NCBI GenBank assembly: GCA_035063885.1
Contig: JAPSFM010000009.1
Span: 29,114 to 93,113 of the forward strand
From: CAADGY01 sp900696665
Lineage (GTDB): Bacteria > Acidobacteriota > Terriglobia > Bryobacterales > Bryobacteraceae
Direction: 5' to 3'
Length of the DNA stretch: 64,000 nt
Shown here piece by piece: positions 53,001 to 60,754 of the stretch. The notes under the pieces were generated by a model, which saw only the letters and a list, made by a program, of their open reading frames with translations, made no database searches and was not told the origin of the DNA. Within the stretch, counting starts at the first letter, position 1, and every line of letters begins with the position of its first letter. The translations under genes and the position numbers were made by a program.

Positions 53001-53240
53001 TCTATATCGCCCACGCGGGAGATCCGGCAACTCGTAATCACCCGCCGTGTTGGTTATGGTTTCCCGCTTCAAACCAGTATCGGTGTTCATAATCGTAATG
53101 ACAGCGTTGGCAACCGCTGCGCCGGAAGGATCCGTGGCAGTTCCCCGAATAATGGAGACGGTCAACTGCGCCGATAGCACCGCGGGTCCCAGGAGAGATG
53201 CCGCACAGATACACCTCAAACAACTTCCCATCCTCGACAT
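50055..53240 (-). CDS. Oar-like TonB-dependent outer membrane receptor
   Basis: A 1061-residue protein. The ATG at 53238-53240 follows GAGGAGGAAAC and opens a signal peptide (CLRCICAASLLGPAVLSA). Residues ~25-115 form a carboxypeptidase-regulatory beta-sandwich (IRGTATDPSGAAVANAVITIMNTDTGLKRE, GDYELPDLPRGRYRLTAMAAGF). A plug-like region (~125-260: PLIGDGRNPGLLLSTLPHIQQ, FYNMITKSGSNEFHG) leads to a long 22-strand barrel ending in MMRVRLQF with the C-terminal aromatic residue. Such Oar-like proteins are very numerous in Acidobacteria. It likely takes up oligosaccharides or siderophores; no partner gene such as SusD is present. Terminated by the hairpin downstream. Confidence 0.93.
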   Translation of the reverse strand: MSRMGSCLRCICAASLLGPAVLSAQLTVSIIRGTATDPSGAAVANAVITIMNTDTGLKRETITNTAGDYELPDLPRGRYRLTAMAAGFKGFTANDIVLESTQVRRINVPFEIGSVGAEITVTAGAAVISTDSSKIQSAFERRTFEDAPLIGDGRNPGLLLSTLPHIQQSGSIYGVQFAGQPSSQIQQGIDGMTTDGAINQVSNIHDMEELVAVPVNNTAEYSRVGFYNMITKSGSNEFHGQAHYWLRNSALDARDFFQSRKPVAKSHTMHGELTGPIFRNRTFFYVAYSGQRWPGGSFYLRDVPTVKMRQGDFSQLLNQTRRVVVRDPLNGQPFPGNIIPADRINPVATKVMQNYLPAPNLGGPDDLARNYGYLWPWPEDLRVGNYYSFRIDHHVTANNRLYGRAITNWIDYALSRELPTLGWTRNRRNQHVVIEDTHVFSPVLVNTFRFGLYHVVVDDGKTVDGFTPQKGDQVVQELGIQGVNSQNLSAMGFPRMDIAGYPSLRNQPGGLVLDDKQWAFTDSLTWSKGSHVLKFGGEIKPFSRFEGLVPEGNYGYFVFNGSLSGYGYSDFLLGLPFSSRRLDPLTNRTRLDSEVGFYAMDTWKIDSRLTLDLGLRWERFGAATYEDGLIYNWDRETGNVIVPRGKLGQISPLYPTNTISVVEGDVKQRPSLSNWAPRLGAAWRPFGEKTVLRGSYGIFIETLGLFARAQSGGPYQLTETFINSVQNGVPLFSFPNPFPAGSGNVPSQSMSGYPLNTDNGRIHQFNFTVERQIFDMGLRLSYLGSRSRGLNYSIATNKPEPSLIPFTQARRPYPQFVGTTYIRSNGAANYNAFTVEIQRKVGQIQFNNHYTWASNYSNTLNLENPYAPLFWSRDANTSRHRLVLNTIWDVPVGRGRRYLSSMPRMADHILGGWQLYWIAFMESGQFFSPSYSGSDPSNTNTVGGLPDRIANGNLSASDRSINRWFDASAFAPPAPGRFGNSGANVLEGPGRHQHNLTVNKRISLTERVSLSYGAAITNLFNRANFNNPSANISVPGSVGKVGSTKSYAPNRQIMMRVRLQF

Positions 53241-53589
53241 TCGGGTTTCCTCCTCGTGGTAGTTTACAAGATAGCAGGCCGTTACAGGCGAAGCCTTAGC
53301 TGCTGAGATGTTTGAGTGGAGGGCCGTCACACATCAGGCAGCTTGATGCGGTTTTCGGGTGTCGCGTACTGAGCACAGACTTACGGCCGGACCTGAGAGG
53401 TTCGAAGGCCCGCTGCTCGACCGTAATGGCCCAGCATCTTGGCCACCGCCAGATCGATCTCGTTTTTGCCACACAGCAGCGGCGCTTCACCAGCAAGCCA
53501 GTCTGCCATCGGGATCCATGTGCGGGCGCGCGACATCCCCGCAGCTCTCGACACGGCCGTTGAAGTGAGGACAGCCTGGTGTGAATAGC
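53241..53589. other. Gene-poor stretch between the TonB-dependent receptor and DUF72 genes
   Basis: About 350 bases without a supported gene. The first ~50 bases next to the receptor hold its ribosome site and probably its promoter. A 70-residue frame on the minus strand (53381-53593) begins with an ATG that overlaps the DUF72 stop, but I recognise no family and shadow frames of similar length are common here. I see no mobile-element or RNA signature. Confidence 0.5.
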
Positions 53590-54480
53590 TCATTCTTGCC
53601 GCGTTATTGGCAAAGTAGCCTGCCTCGGTACGGACTGGTCCGCGATGCCGCGTAGGTCGGGATAGCTATCAATCAAACGGGGCGGCACCTTCACCGGGGC
53701 GCCGCCTAGGAATGCCTTCAACTCCAGTGCGTTGACCGTTGCCTTTCCCAGATTGTGATTATTGGTGATAGCGTAGGTATCCTCCGCGTCATCCGCTATC
53801 CTCCTGATCCGAGCCACCCACGGTTCCAGTTCAGCGTGCGAGTACCTGTAATCGTACCGTTCGCGAATATTCGCCTCCCGAGAGAACCACGTCTGGTAGT
53901 TCCGCCCGTGCAGTCTCACGTAGCCAACAGTAGAAGTGGCGTGTGAAGATGGCCTTACGGACCGCCCGAAAATGGGCTGGTCAATGTTGCACAGCCCCAA
54001 ACCGAGTTCGGCAAAAGCGTCCAAAATCTCGCCGGTGATCCAGCTGTTGTGCCGCACTTCGACAACGAGCGGATATTCCCTGAACCGTGCCTGAAGCTGC
54101 CAGAGGTACCGCCGGTCCTCCGGATCGTTTTTGAAGGACCACGGGAACTGGATCAGAATAGCGCCCAGGCGACCGGCCTCGGCAATCGGGGCGATTCCTT
54201 CCTTGAAGTTGCGCTCGTCTTCCGGCGCTGGCTTCCGTTCGTGGGTGAACGAGTGGAAGAGCTTCGCTGTGAAACGGAATTCCGGATGGCTGCTCACACT
54301 AGAAACCCACCTCCGTGCGGCGGCAGGCTGCGGAGGACCATAGTATGAGGTGTTAATCTCGACGGTGGTGAAATACTCGGCCAGGTAGGCGAGCGGATCG
54401 AAACCCCGCGGTGCGGGCTTCGGATACACAACCCCCTCCCAGTCCTCATATTTCCATCCGGCGGGGCCGATACGAATCAC
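53590..54480 (-). CDS. DUF72-family protein
   Basis: A 296-residue protein with a GTG start. The beginning IRIGPAGWKYEDWEGVVYPK is the hallmark of DUF72 (YecE-like), followed by YFTTVEINTSYYGPP, FRFTAKLFHSFTHE, ILIQFPWSFKND, VVEVRHNSW and YVRLHGRNYQTWF. The family adopts a TIM-barrel-like fold resembling xylose isomerase/AP endonucleases; biochemical function is unknown. Length and conserved residues are complete, so the gene appears intact. It is flanked by a remnant of IS110 on its upstream side. Confidence 0.92.
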   Translation of the reverse strand: MIRIGPAGWKYEDWEGVVYPKPAPRGFDPLAYLAEYFTTVEINTSYYGPPQPAAARRWVSSVSSHPEFRFTAKLFHSFTHERKPAPEDERNFKEGIAPIAEAGRLGAILIQFPWSFKNDPEDRRYLWQLQARFREYPLVVEVRHNSWITGEILDAFAELGLGLCNIDQPIFGRSVRPSSHATSTVGYVRLHGRNYQTWFSREANIRERYDYRYSHAELEPWVARIRRIADDAEDTYAITNNHNLGKATVNALELKAFLGGAPVKVPPRLIDSYPDLRGIADQSVPRQATLPITRQE

Positions 54481-54629
54481 CGCGTTTAACCAGCGTTGCC
54501 CACTTCTATCATTCCAGCCTCGGTTTCTCGCAGAACATTCCCCGTTCCAACCTCGTGTGTTTCCTGTTATCCGGCGCGTAACACACTTCGAGTGACCCGG
54601 TACAGCATATCAGCATAGCGAAAAAGAGA

Positions 54630-55120
54630 CGCGTTCGATGTATCCAGTTGCCTGCACTCGGGTCCCTTGAAGCGACCTTGTCAAGGCGCTGTCTTAATCG
54701 TTCTGGCGTTGGCTTCCTTTCGAGACACCGGCAGGTGGTAGCGAGCTTCTTGTAGCGCGCGTCTGGACGCAATTGAGCTTCTAGGCGACCGCTTTGATCT
54801 CCTCGCCCAGACCTTGTTACCGCTTGGCCAGCCTCCAGTTCAGGGTTTGTGTTGGTAGACCCAGGCGGCCTCGACGATCACCTGCCGGAGGTGCGCGTTG
54901 CGTGCTTGGTGATCCCGCCGCGTTGAATGCGGCCGCCGCCGGAAGACTTGCTGGAAACCATGCCGGGGGAGTGCTGTACTTCACGGACGTCGTCCGGAAA
55001 CGCAGCCTGAGACGGCGGCTGCTGGAAACGGACCTGGCTCTTGATCCAGGTCATATGTTTCTGGGTCCAGTGCTCTTTGATCTCTTTCGGTCGTTGCCCG
55101 CCGTACGGGCAGCAGGAATC
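54630..55120 (-). pseudogene. IS110-family transposase remnant
   Basis: Reading the minus strand, one frame gives CPYGGQRPKEIKEHWTQKHM then WIKSQVRFQQPPSQAAF, followed directly by PGMVSSKSSGGGRIQRGGITK. Another frame then gives AQLRPDARYKKLATTC and KPTPERLRQRLDKV. These are the IS110/IS116 transposase central region, the transposase_20 signature (P-G-x-x-P-S-E/S-x-S-S-G...RGGITK) and the C-terminal RYRKL...GKP block, in correct order. The N-terminal RuvC-like catalytic domain is missing, about 20-30 residues are deleted in the middle, and at least one frameshift and stop occur, so it is inactive. The 54481-54630 stretch shows nothing more. Confidence 0.75.
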
Positions 55121-55286
55121 AGCCGAGCCGCTGACACGCGCGCTGCTGATCCTCTCGGGCATTCTCGCGGGGCGTGGATCAGCCCACCTCCAGTCAGCGA
55201 CGCGGTTTGAAACCCGGGGGTGCATCCGGTGTAACAAAACGAGCGGCCACTGTAACGCCCCTTCCGCTACGGGCGTCTGACTTGAT

Positions 55287-55907
55287 GTGAAAACCCTTGC
55301 GCTGCTTTTAATTGCGGCCGCTACCCTGACCGCTCAATCCGACTATCCGAAACACAATATAACGTTGGGCCTCGGTGGAGCACAGCCAAGGGGAGATCTG
55401 AAGCCGTTCTACGATACCAGTTTTGTTTTGGGCGCAGGGTATGGTTATCGCTTCCACCGGTATCTTCAGGCGGACGTGGGCCTGGATACGGCGTTCGGAG
55501 CAGCGGGGGTCAGAGAGTTCTTGGATAGCGGATTCGGGTATTTGCGGATCCGCGATTTCCAGTATTTCGTGCCCTTTGGGGGCCGCGTCATCGCGCCGCT
55601 TGCCGACGGCAGGTTACTGATATCCGGCGGAGCAGGGGGCGCTTACCTGCGGTACTCGGAACGTATTCGCCAACCGAGCGATTACTACCAGTTTGACTGT
55701 CCTGTTTGCACGTCTCGCAGCGGCTGGGGCTACTACGGCCTGTTTGGAGTGAACTGGTTTCTCGATCAAGGCCGGCATTTTCGGATCGGCGCCGTGACAC
55801 GTGTCTATCGCGGGCATACCGAGGGAGATCCCGTTGGCGAATTGTCAGCCCTGCGCACAAGAGATCACTGGGTCAATATCTTCGGCGAATTCGGTTTCAG
55901 CTTTTGA
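55287..55907 (+). CDS. Small outer-membrane beta-barrel-like protein
   Basis: A 206-residue protein with a GTG start and signal peptide (KTLALLLIAAATLTAQ). The body alternates hydrophobic and polar residues in short strands with many Gly/Tyr/Phe (HNITLGLGGAQPRG, FVLGAGYGYRFHRYLQADVGLD, YLRIRDFQYFVPFGGRVIAPL, RLLISGGAGGAYLRYSE, GYYGLFGVNWFLDQGRHFRIGAVTRVYRG) and ends GEFGFSF with a C-terminal Phe. This is the pattern of an 8-strand outer membrane barrel (OmpA/OmpW-like). The mid-barrel CPVC pair could form a disulfide. Function is not known. It follows IS110 debris and converges on fabF. Confidence 0.8.
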   Translation: MKTLALLLIAAATLTAQSDYPKHNITLGLGGAQPRGDLKPFYDTSFVLGAGYGYRFHRYLQADVGLDTAFGAAGVREFLDSGFGYLRIRDFQYFVPFGGRVIAPLADGRLLISGGAGGAYLRYSERIRQPSDYYQFDCPVCTSRSGWGYYGLFGVNWFLDQGRHFRIGAVTRVYRGHTEGDPVGELSALRTRDHWVNIFGEFGFSF

Positions 55908-55910
55908 GAT

Positions 55911-57131
55911 TCAGCCCCTGAACCTGCCGAGGGCGAGCACGGCATTCAATCCACCGAAAGCGAAGGAGTTCGATAAGGCGTAATCTACTTTTTGCTCCCG
56001 TGCTGTGTTCGGAATTACGTCGATATCACATTGCGGATCACGTTCGGTGAAATTAGCCGTCGGAGGCAGCAGGCCGCGATCCAGCGCCAGGATGGTTGCC
56101 ACCGCCTCAATCGCTCCAGCGGCCCCCAAGGCATGGCCGTGCATCGATTTCGTCGAACTGACCGCCAGATCGCCGGCATGAGAGTTAAACACAGACCGGA
56201 TCGCCGCCACCTCCGTGGGATCGTTGGCGAGCGTGCCTGTCCCATGCGCGTTGATGTAGCCAACTTGCGAAGAGTCGACGCCCCCGTCGGAAAGCGCGCT
56301 TCGCATCGCGCGCGCGGCCCCTTCGGCAGCGGGCTGCGTCAAATGGTGTGCGTCTGACGACATTCCAAATCCCAATATCTCGGCGTAGATGCGGGCGCCC
56401 CTCGCGCGTGCAGCCTCCAGGGTCTCCATCACGAGCATGGCGCCGCCTTCCCCGAGAACCAGTCCGCGCCGGTCTTTCGAAAAAGGCCGGCACGTATCGG
56501 GAGCAAGCACACGCATCGCTTCCCACGCCTTCAGCACGCCTGTGCCGAAAGGAGCTTCACTGCCGCCGGCAAGCGCCATATCACAGACGCCTTGCCGCAA
56601 CAGCCAAAATGCCTGCCCGATGGCGTGATTGGAAGAGGAGCAAGCGGTAGAAACCGTGTATACGGGACCTGTAATCCCAAACTCCAGGGAAAGCCTGCTC
56701 GCCCCGGCGTTTTCCATGCTGCGGGGAATCGTGAGCGGATTCACGCGAGGATTCTTGAGCACGTAGAGGTTCTCATAACCCTCGTTTTCGGTGGCCTGTC
56801 CGCCGACGCAGGAGCCCGTGACAATTGCGGCTCGCTCGCGCTGCTCGTCCCGCCATTCGATACCCGAGTCGGCGACCGCCTCCCGCCCCGCGGTAACGGC
56901 AAACTGCGCGAAACGGTCAAGCTGCTCACGTTCTTTACCGGGGAAGTGCTCCGCGGGATCGTAGCCCAGCACCTCGGCGCCATTCTGTACCCGAAACTGC
57001 GTCCTGTCGACGGTCTCGAGTGGCCGGATTCCGCACACACCTCGCGCGAGCGAGTCCCAAAACTCATCTTTGTTGCGGCCCAATGCGCAGATCGCGCCGA
57101 GGCCTGTGATAACAATGCGGCGCTCCGGCAT
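55911..57131 (-). CDS. Beta-ketoacyl-ACP synthase II-like enzyme
   Basis: A 406-residue thiolase-fold enzyme. It starts RRIVITGLGAICALG and has the catalytic Cys164 in VSTACSSSNHAIGQA, His296 in YINAHGTGT and His331 in SMHGHALGAAGAIEA, so the C-H-H triad is complete. KAS II condenses malonyl-ACP with an acyl-ACP. Its gene is 1 base from an ACP gene and in a unit with a polysaccharide deacetylase and an enolase-superfamily gene, so a specialised lipid or polyketide-like product rather than bulk fatty acids is suspected. The main housekeeping fab genes are not present. Confidence 0.92.
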   Translation of the reverse strand: MPERRIVITGLGAICALGRNKDEFWDSLARGVCGIRPLETVDRTQFRVQNGAEVLGYDPAEHFPGKEREQLDRFAQFAVTAGREAVADSGIEWRDEQRERAAIVTGSCVGGQATENEGYENLYVLKNPRVNPLTIPRSMENAGASRLSLEFGITGPVYTVSTACSSSNHAIGQAFWLLRQGVCDMALAGGSEAPFGTGVLKAWEAMRVLAPDTCRPFSKDRRGLVLGEGGAMLVMETLEAARARGARIYAEILGFGMSSDAHHLTQPAAEGAARAMRSALSDGGVDSSQVGYINAHGTGTLANDPTEVAAIRSVFNSHAGDLAVSSTKSMHGHALGAAGAIEAVATILALDRGLLPPTANFTERDPQCDIDVIPNTAREQKVDYALSNSFAFGGLNAVLALGRFRG

Positions 57132-57132
57132 G

Positions 57133-57396
57133 TCAGGCCTGCGCTTGAGCTGGATCGCCCCCCGATATCAGCGTCCGGACTCCATTCACCATCTCGCGTA
57201 CGGTCCGGATCTGCTGTCCGGCGTCGTCGGGAATATCAATGGAGAACTCGTTTTCGAGAGCAAAGAGGATATTAATGCCGTCCAGCGAGTCGATACCCAG
57301 CTCCTGAAACGTACTCTCGGGAGTGATCTTTTCCAGTTCAATGTGTTGAGTGGCCGCGATGATCTTGATCACTCGTTGGGTTAGCTCGTCGTTCAT
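57133..57396 (-). CDS. Acyl carrier protein
   Basis: An 87-residue acidic helical protein with GIDSLDGINILFALENEFSIDIPDD, in which Ser37 of DSL takes the phosphopantetheine. Helices fit the four-helix ACP fold. It shares a 4-base overlap with the deacetylase gene (upstream) and sits next to the KAS gene, which marks it as the dedicated carrier of that system instead of the housekeeping AcpP. Confidence 0.93.
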   Translation of the reverse strand: MNDELTQRVIKIIAATQHIELEKITPESTFQELGIDSLDGINILFALENEFSIDIPDDAGQQIRTVREMVNGVRTLISGGDPAQAQA

Positions 57397-58106
57397 AATA
57401 TGTTGCTCACCGTCTCAAAACAAAACCCGCGCGCGGCTAAAACAGGAATGGCGCCGCGAAGGGCCGTGGCAGTGTTACGGATGTCGGGATCGATTCGTAA
57501 CTCACGACCATCATGAAGGCACAGTATAGCGCCATTAGCCGCCCCTCGAAGAATCCGGCGTGTAATAGCGGCAGAAGGCAACTTCCAATCGAGCGCGATA
57601 GAAGTCCACATGACCCCTAGCAATCCCAGCTCTCTTTGAGCCCTTCTCAAGCCAAACCAGCGCGCCCCGTACGGCGCACGAAACAAGCGAGGAGTCACGC
57701 CCGTGGCATCCTCGATCGCACGCTGCGCCCGGGCCAGTTCCTCGCGAACCTCGGCTGGCGTCAGGCAGGGAAAGAGGCGATGCGTATGGGAATGATTTCC
57801 AATCTCATGTCCCGCAAGCGCCACCTCGCGCGCTACCCGGGGCAGGCGAGCCGCGTTCATTCCGCATTGAAAAAAAGTGGCCGGCACAGAGTACCTTGCC
57901 AACAGTTCGAGCAATACCGGTGTGGATTCACTCGGTCCATCGTCAAAGGTGAGTGCTATGGCCGGCCGGTTCCGGCGTCCCCGATAAACGGAGGGAGCAA
58001 ACAGTGCGGAAGAGCGGCCTCGAACCCCCCATGCCAGCGCGGCGCCGGCGCCCAGAACGGCCGCGGAACAGATCACCCTCAAGCAACCGGCCCGCCTTCC
58101 GTCCAT
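57393..58106 (-). CDS. NodB-type polysaccharide deacetylase with membrane anchor
   Basis: A 237-residue protein. The ATG at 58104-58106 gives an N-terminal hydrophobic helix (CLRVICSAAVLGAGAALAWGV) acting as a signal or anchor. The NodB domain has ALTFDDGPSEST (D55, D56), HEIGNHSHTHRLF (metal His pair), RLFRAPYGARWFG and the C-terminal ILCLHDGREL. These are the motifs of carbohydrate esterase family 4, which removes N-acetyl groups from peptidoglycan, chitin-like or other glycans. It overlaps the enolase-superfamily gene by 28 bases and the ACP gene by 4, so the genes are coupled. Confidence 0.88.
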   Translation of the reverse strand: MDGRRAGCLRVICSAAVLGAGAALAWGVRGRSSALFAPSVYRGRRNRPAIALTFDDGPSESTPVLLELLARYSVPATFFQCGMNAARLPRVAREVALAGHEIGNHSHTHRLFPCLTPAEVREELARAQRAIEDATGVTPRLFRAPYGARWFGLRRAQRELGLLGVMWTSIALDWKLPSAAITRRILRGAANGAILCLHDGRELRIDPDIRNTATALRGAIPVLAARGFCFETVSNIL

Positions 58107-59329
58107 TTCTGGCTGTGGTCCGCTGTCACCGCCCACGTCCCGGCGGGGGAATGCAGCGAAAAATAGGACCACGGTCCGGGAATCCACGGGTAGCGTGCGA
58201 CAATCGACTCGTCTATATCCACTCCCAGGCCGGGCTTGCGCGAAACGATGAGATCGCCACCATCAATCTCCAGCGGCTCTTGCAGGATCTCCGCGGCGAG
58301 CGGGAACGGGTACATGCCTGCCCGTGAAGCAGTGGAATAGCACGGATATTCCAGCCACTCGACAATGGTTTCGGGCCAGCAGATTCCCAGGTGCGCTGCC
58401 GCAATCACTTCGAGCGCCGTCCCCCAACAATGGAAAGCGAAGCGGAGGCCATGGCGTGCAATCTCCCCGAAAATGCGCCGCCCCGTCGGGTAGCCTCCCT
58501 GGCAAATCACATCCATCTGCACGTAATCGACGCCGCCGGACTGGATGAGATCCATAAATCCGGGTTCGTCCGGCTCATGTTCGCCGCTGGCCAGTGGAAC
58601 GTAGTCGAGATCATGCAGTGCACGGTATCCTTCGTGGTCATCGGGAGGCAGCGGTTCCTCGAGCCAGGCGATATCATACTCACCCATGTCCCGCGCGAGC
58701 CGCTGGACAGTCTCGAACGAGTAACTGCGGTCGCCCATCCGCCACCAAGTATGGGCATCCACCATCAGGTCGAAATCCGAGCCGACCGCTTCCCGCATCA
58801 GGCGCACGGTCTCCAGGTCTTTTTGCTCGCCCAACGCAGGCCGCATCTTGTAGGCGCGGAAACCGAGATTGGCCACTGCCAGCGCTTCCTCGGCATACTT
58901 CTCCGGGGGCATGTACATGCCGGCACTGCCGTACAGCCGCATACGATCCCGAACTCTGCCGCCCAACAATTCCGACACGGGCAGACCTTTCTGCTTGCCA
59001 ATCAGATCGTAAAGACCGATCTCCACGGCGCAGTAGATCCGTGTGAGCAGCGGGTTCCGGCCCGGGCCTTTCAGAAACAGCACACGTAACGCATCGGGGT
59101 CCGCCAGGGTCCGGCCTTCCAGAAAGGGAGCGATGGAATCCTGAATGGCGGCGTGTGCGGCCTCGCTGCCCGGACCCGGCGCATACCCAACCAGGCCTTG
59201 GTCGGTCTCGATGCGAATCAGCATCGCATCGCGTTTGTGGATCGTGCGTTCACCCCCGTAATAGAAAAGGCGCACTGGTGTGTCGAAGGGGTAAGAAAGA
59301 AGTAAAGGCTGAACTTTGGTGACCTTCAT
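58079..59329 (-). CDS. Mandelate racemase/muconate lactonizing enzyme (enolase superfamily)
   Basis: A 416-residue protein from the ATG at 59327-59329, matching the family's start MKVTKVQPLLL; an ATG 7 codons upstream is also open. It has the capping-domain residues (LTRIYCAVEIGLYDLIGKQ) and the barrel metal ligands in LMVDAHTWWR (Asp), WLEEPLPP (Glu) and LASGEHEPDE (Glu), followed by HCWGTALEV with a His. This suits an acid-sugar dehydratase or racemase. Its place ahead of the deacetylase, ACP and KAS genes suggests either a sugar-derived precursor or chance association. Ribosome site is not evident. Confidence 0.85.
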   Translation of the reverse strand: MKVTKVQPLLLSYPFDTPVRLFYYGGERTIHKRDAMLIRIETDQGLVGYAPGPGSEAAHAAIQDSIAPFLEGRTLADPDALRVLFLKGPGRNPLLTRIYCAVEIGLYDLIGKQKGLPVSELLGGRVRDRMRLYGSAGMYMPPEKYAEEALAVANLGFRAYKMRPALGEQKDLETVRLMREAVGSDFDLMVDAHTWWRMGDRSYSFETVQRLARDMGEYDIAWLEEPLPPDDHEGYRALHDLDYVPLASGEHEPDEPGFMDLIQSGGVDYVQMDVICQGGYPTGRRIFGEIARHGLRFAFHCWGTALEVIAAAHLGICWPETIVEWLEYPCYSTASRAGMYPFPLAAEILQEPLEIDGGDLIVSRKPGLGVDIDESIVARYPWIPGPWSYFSLHSPAGTWAVTADHSQKWTEGGPVA

Positions 59330-59417
59330 ACAGGAGCTATTCTTCAGCATTCAGCCAACACCGCTGTTTGTCAATTGTACGCTGCCCTCTTTAGTGCCGC
59401 CGAATCGCTGCGCGGTG

Positions 59418-59450
59418 AAAAAAAAGCCGGACGCTGGTCAGGCGCCCGGC
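59418..59450 (-). terminator. Intrinsic terminator of the molybdopterin-domain gene
   Basis: On the minus strand the hairpin GCCGGGCGC (complement of 59442-59450) pairs with GCGTCCGGC (complement of 59426-59434) with one mismatch, followed by eight consecutive T (A run 59418-59425). It lies 60 bases after the stop at 59512. It is a textbook Rho-independent terminator. Confidence 0.8.
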
Positions 59451-59511
59451 TGAGGAGCACCCACAAACCGCTCGGAGGAAACGGCCCGTGGTAGTGGAGG
59501 AGACTAATGAT

Positions 59512-60483
59512 TCAGGCGAGAAGCCCTCCGTGGCCCAGACAGGCCAATTCCCACCCTGATACCCGATACTTCGCCAGCATTGGAGGCAGAATCAGATCCA
59601 TCACATTCGGTTTGGCGGACCGGAAACAGCCCGGAGCCGAAACAATGGGCAGATCGTCCAAATATCCTAACAGCAGAAGGTTTCCGGGTTCCACCGGAGC
59701 CATGAAACGCTCCAGATGGCAACCGACTTTCGTCATAGCCCTGCCGACTACATCTTCCGGTCCGGCCGGTGCAGTCGTGGACGCCACCAGAATCACCGAT
59801 GGCTTCGCTCGCGCAAGGTGGTGCAGGCTCTTTGCAACAATCTCCTCATCTTCTACCGCGCTCAGTACAAAACTGGCCGTAGTACCAAACCGCTCCAACC
59901 GCTGGCGCATCACGTTTTCAAAGAGCTGTCGAGACCGATCTCCACTGGTGGGATCCGTATACAATACAGCCACCTTCGGCGTCCTCATCGGGCGCGCCTG
60001 GAGTATAGGACCTCTTTCGTTCAATATAGAGATTACAGCCTCTAGCTGGGATTGCGCAACAGCAAAAGGAGCGCTTTTCACCGTGGCGATCCGCTGCCCC
60101 GCTTTTGCATAGCTGAAGTTGGGCGCTGTCGCGATCACGATGCTGGTCGTGCAGTTGATCTGTTTCAGCAGTTCGTCGTCCACCAGCACGCAACTGTCTT
60201 CCGTCGCTACCAGGTTCGCGCGTCCGCCCGCCGCCAAGCGGATCTCGGAACATCCGCAACTCATTTCCTGCGCCACAGCGCAGACTGCATCGTCCTCGGC
60301 AACTTCACCTTCCTCCAGAACTGTGACCCAGACCTGATCCATTCCTTCGGTTTCAAGCAGTCTGATATCTTCTTCGCTGATTACGTGGCCCTTGGCTAGA
60401 AGCTTCTTTCCGCCGGCACGAAAAACCGTGCAACACAGAACCTTGCCCGACGACTCCCTGACATCGACCGTTTGAGCTCTCAT
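59512..60483 (-). CDS. Molybdopterin-binding-domain (MoeA/MoCF-like) protein
   Basis: A 323-residue protein. The C-terminal two thirds have the MoCF_biosynth signature (KVAVLYTDPTSGDRSRQLFENVM, KSLHHLARAKPSVILVASTTAPAGPEDVVGRAM, GNLLLLGYLDDLPIVSAPGCFRSAKPNVMDLILPPMLA), in which the GYLDDLPIVSAPG segment resembles the MoeA/CinA/MogA domain. The N-terminal ~100 residues contain a CGCSE motif and may be a separate domain. These proteins bind molybdopterin or its precursor, but no moa/moe genes are close, so its partner is unclear. It is likely a single-gene unit ending in a strong terminator. Confidence 0.75.
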   Translation of the reverse strand: MRAQTVDVRESSGKVLCCTVFRAGGKKLLAKGHVISEEDIRLLETEGMDQVWVTVLEEGEVAEDDAVCAVAQEMSCGCSEIRLAAGGRANLVATEDSCVLVDDELLKQINCTTSIVIATAPNFSYAKAGQRIATVKSAPFAVAQSQLEAVISILNERGPILQARPMRTPKVAVLYTDPTSGDRSRQLFENVMRQRLERFGTTASFVLSAVEDEEIVAKSLHHLARAKPSVILVASTTAPAGPEDVVGRAMTKVGCHLERFMAPVEPGNLLLLGYLDDLPIVSAPGCFRSAKPNVMDLILPPMLAKYRVSGWELACLGHGGLLA

Positions 60484-60754
60484 TACCCCACCACCTCAAC
60501 GCAGCGAAAACCGAGTTTGCTGCACTAATTATACAGATGACTAGTATCGCTTCCATGCCTTTTCTCTCAAGTTTGCTGGGTATTTTGAGGGCATATTCAA
60601 TTTTACTTTGGGGGTATAGCCGTGGTGCGCTAAAGGCCTGAGAAAACGGGGAAATATTACCTGTGTTCCGGATGCCGTTGATTATTTTGGACCGCGCGAA
60701 CAGTACTTTAGTAATGGGATTTACCCGCAGTAGCGGGGATTAGCCGAGAGGATT
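60484..60754. other. Intergenic region between the molybdopterin-domain gene and the arg operon
   Basis: No gene is supported. It is AT-rich against the flanks and must hold the promoter of the minus-strand molybdopterin-domain gene, but I do not identify one with confidence. A short hairpin (CCCGC 60724-60728, GCGGG 60733-60737) lies just after the stop of the short argA gene and could help terminate the arg operon. Confidence 0.5.

Noticed and set aside
53381..53593. 70-residue minus-strand frame whose ATG overlaps the DUF72 stop
   Set aside because: No recognisable family and no supporting composition; the overlap alone is not enough in a region with many chance frames.
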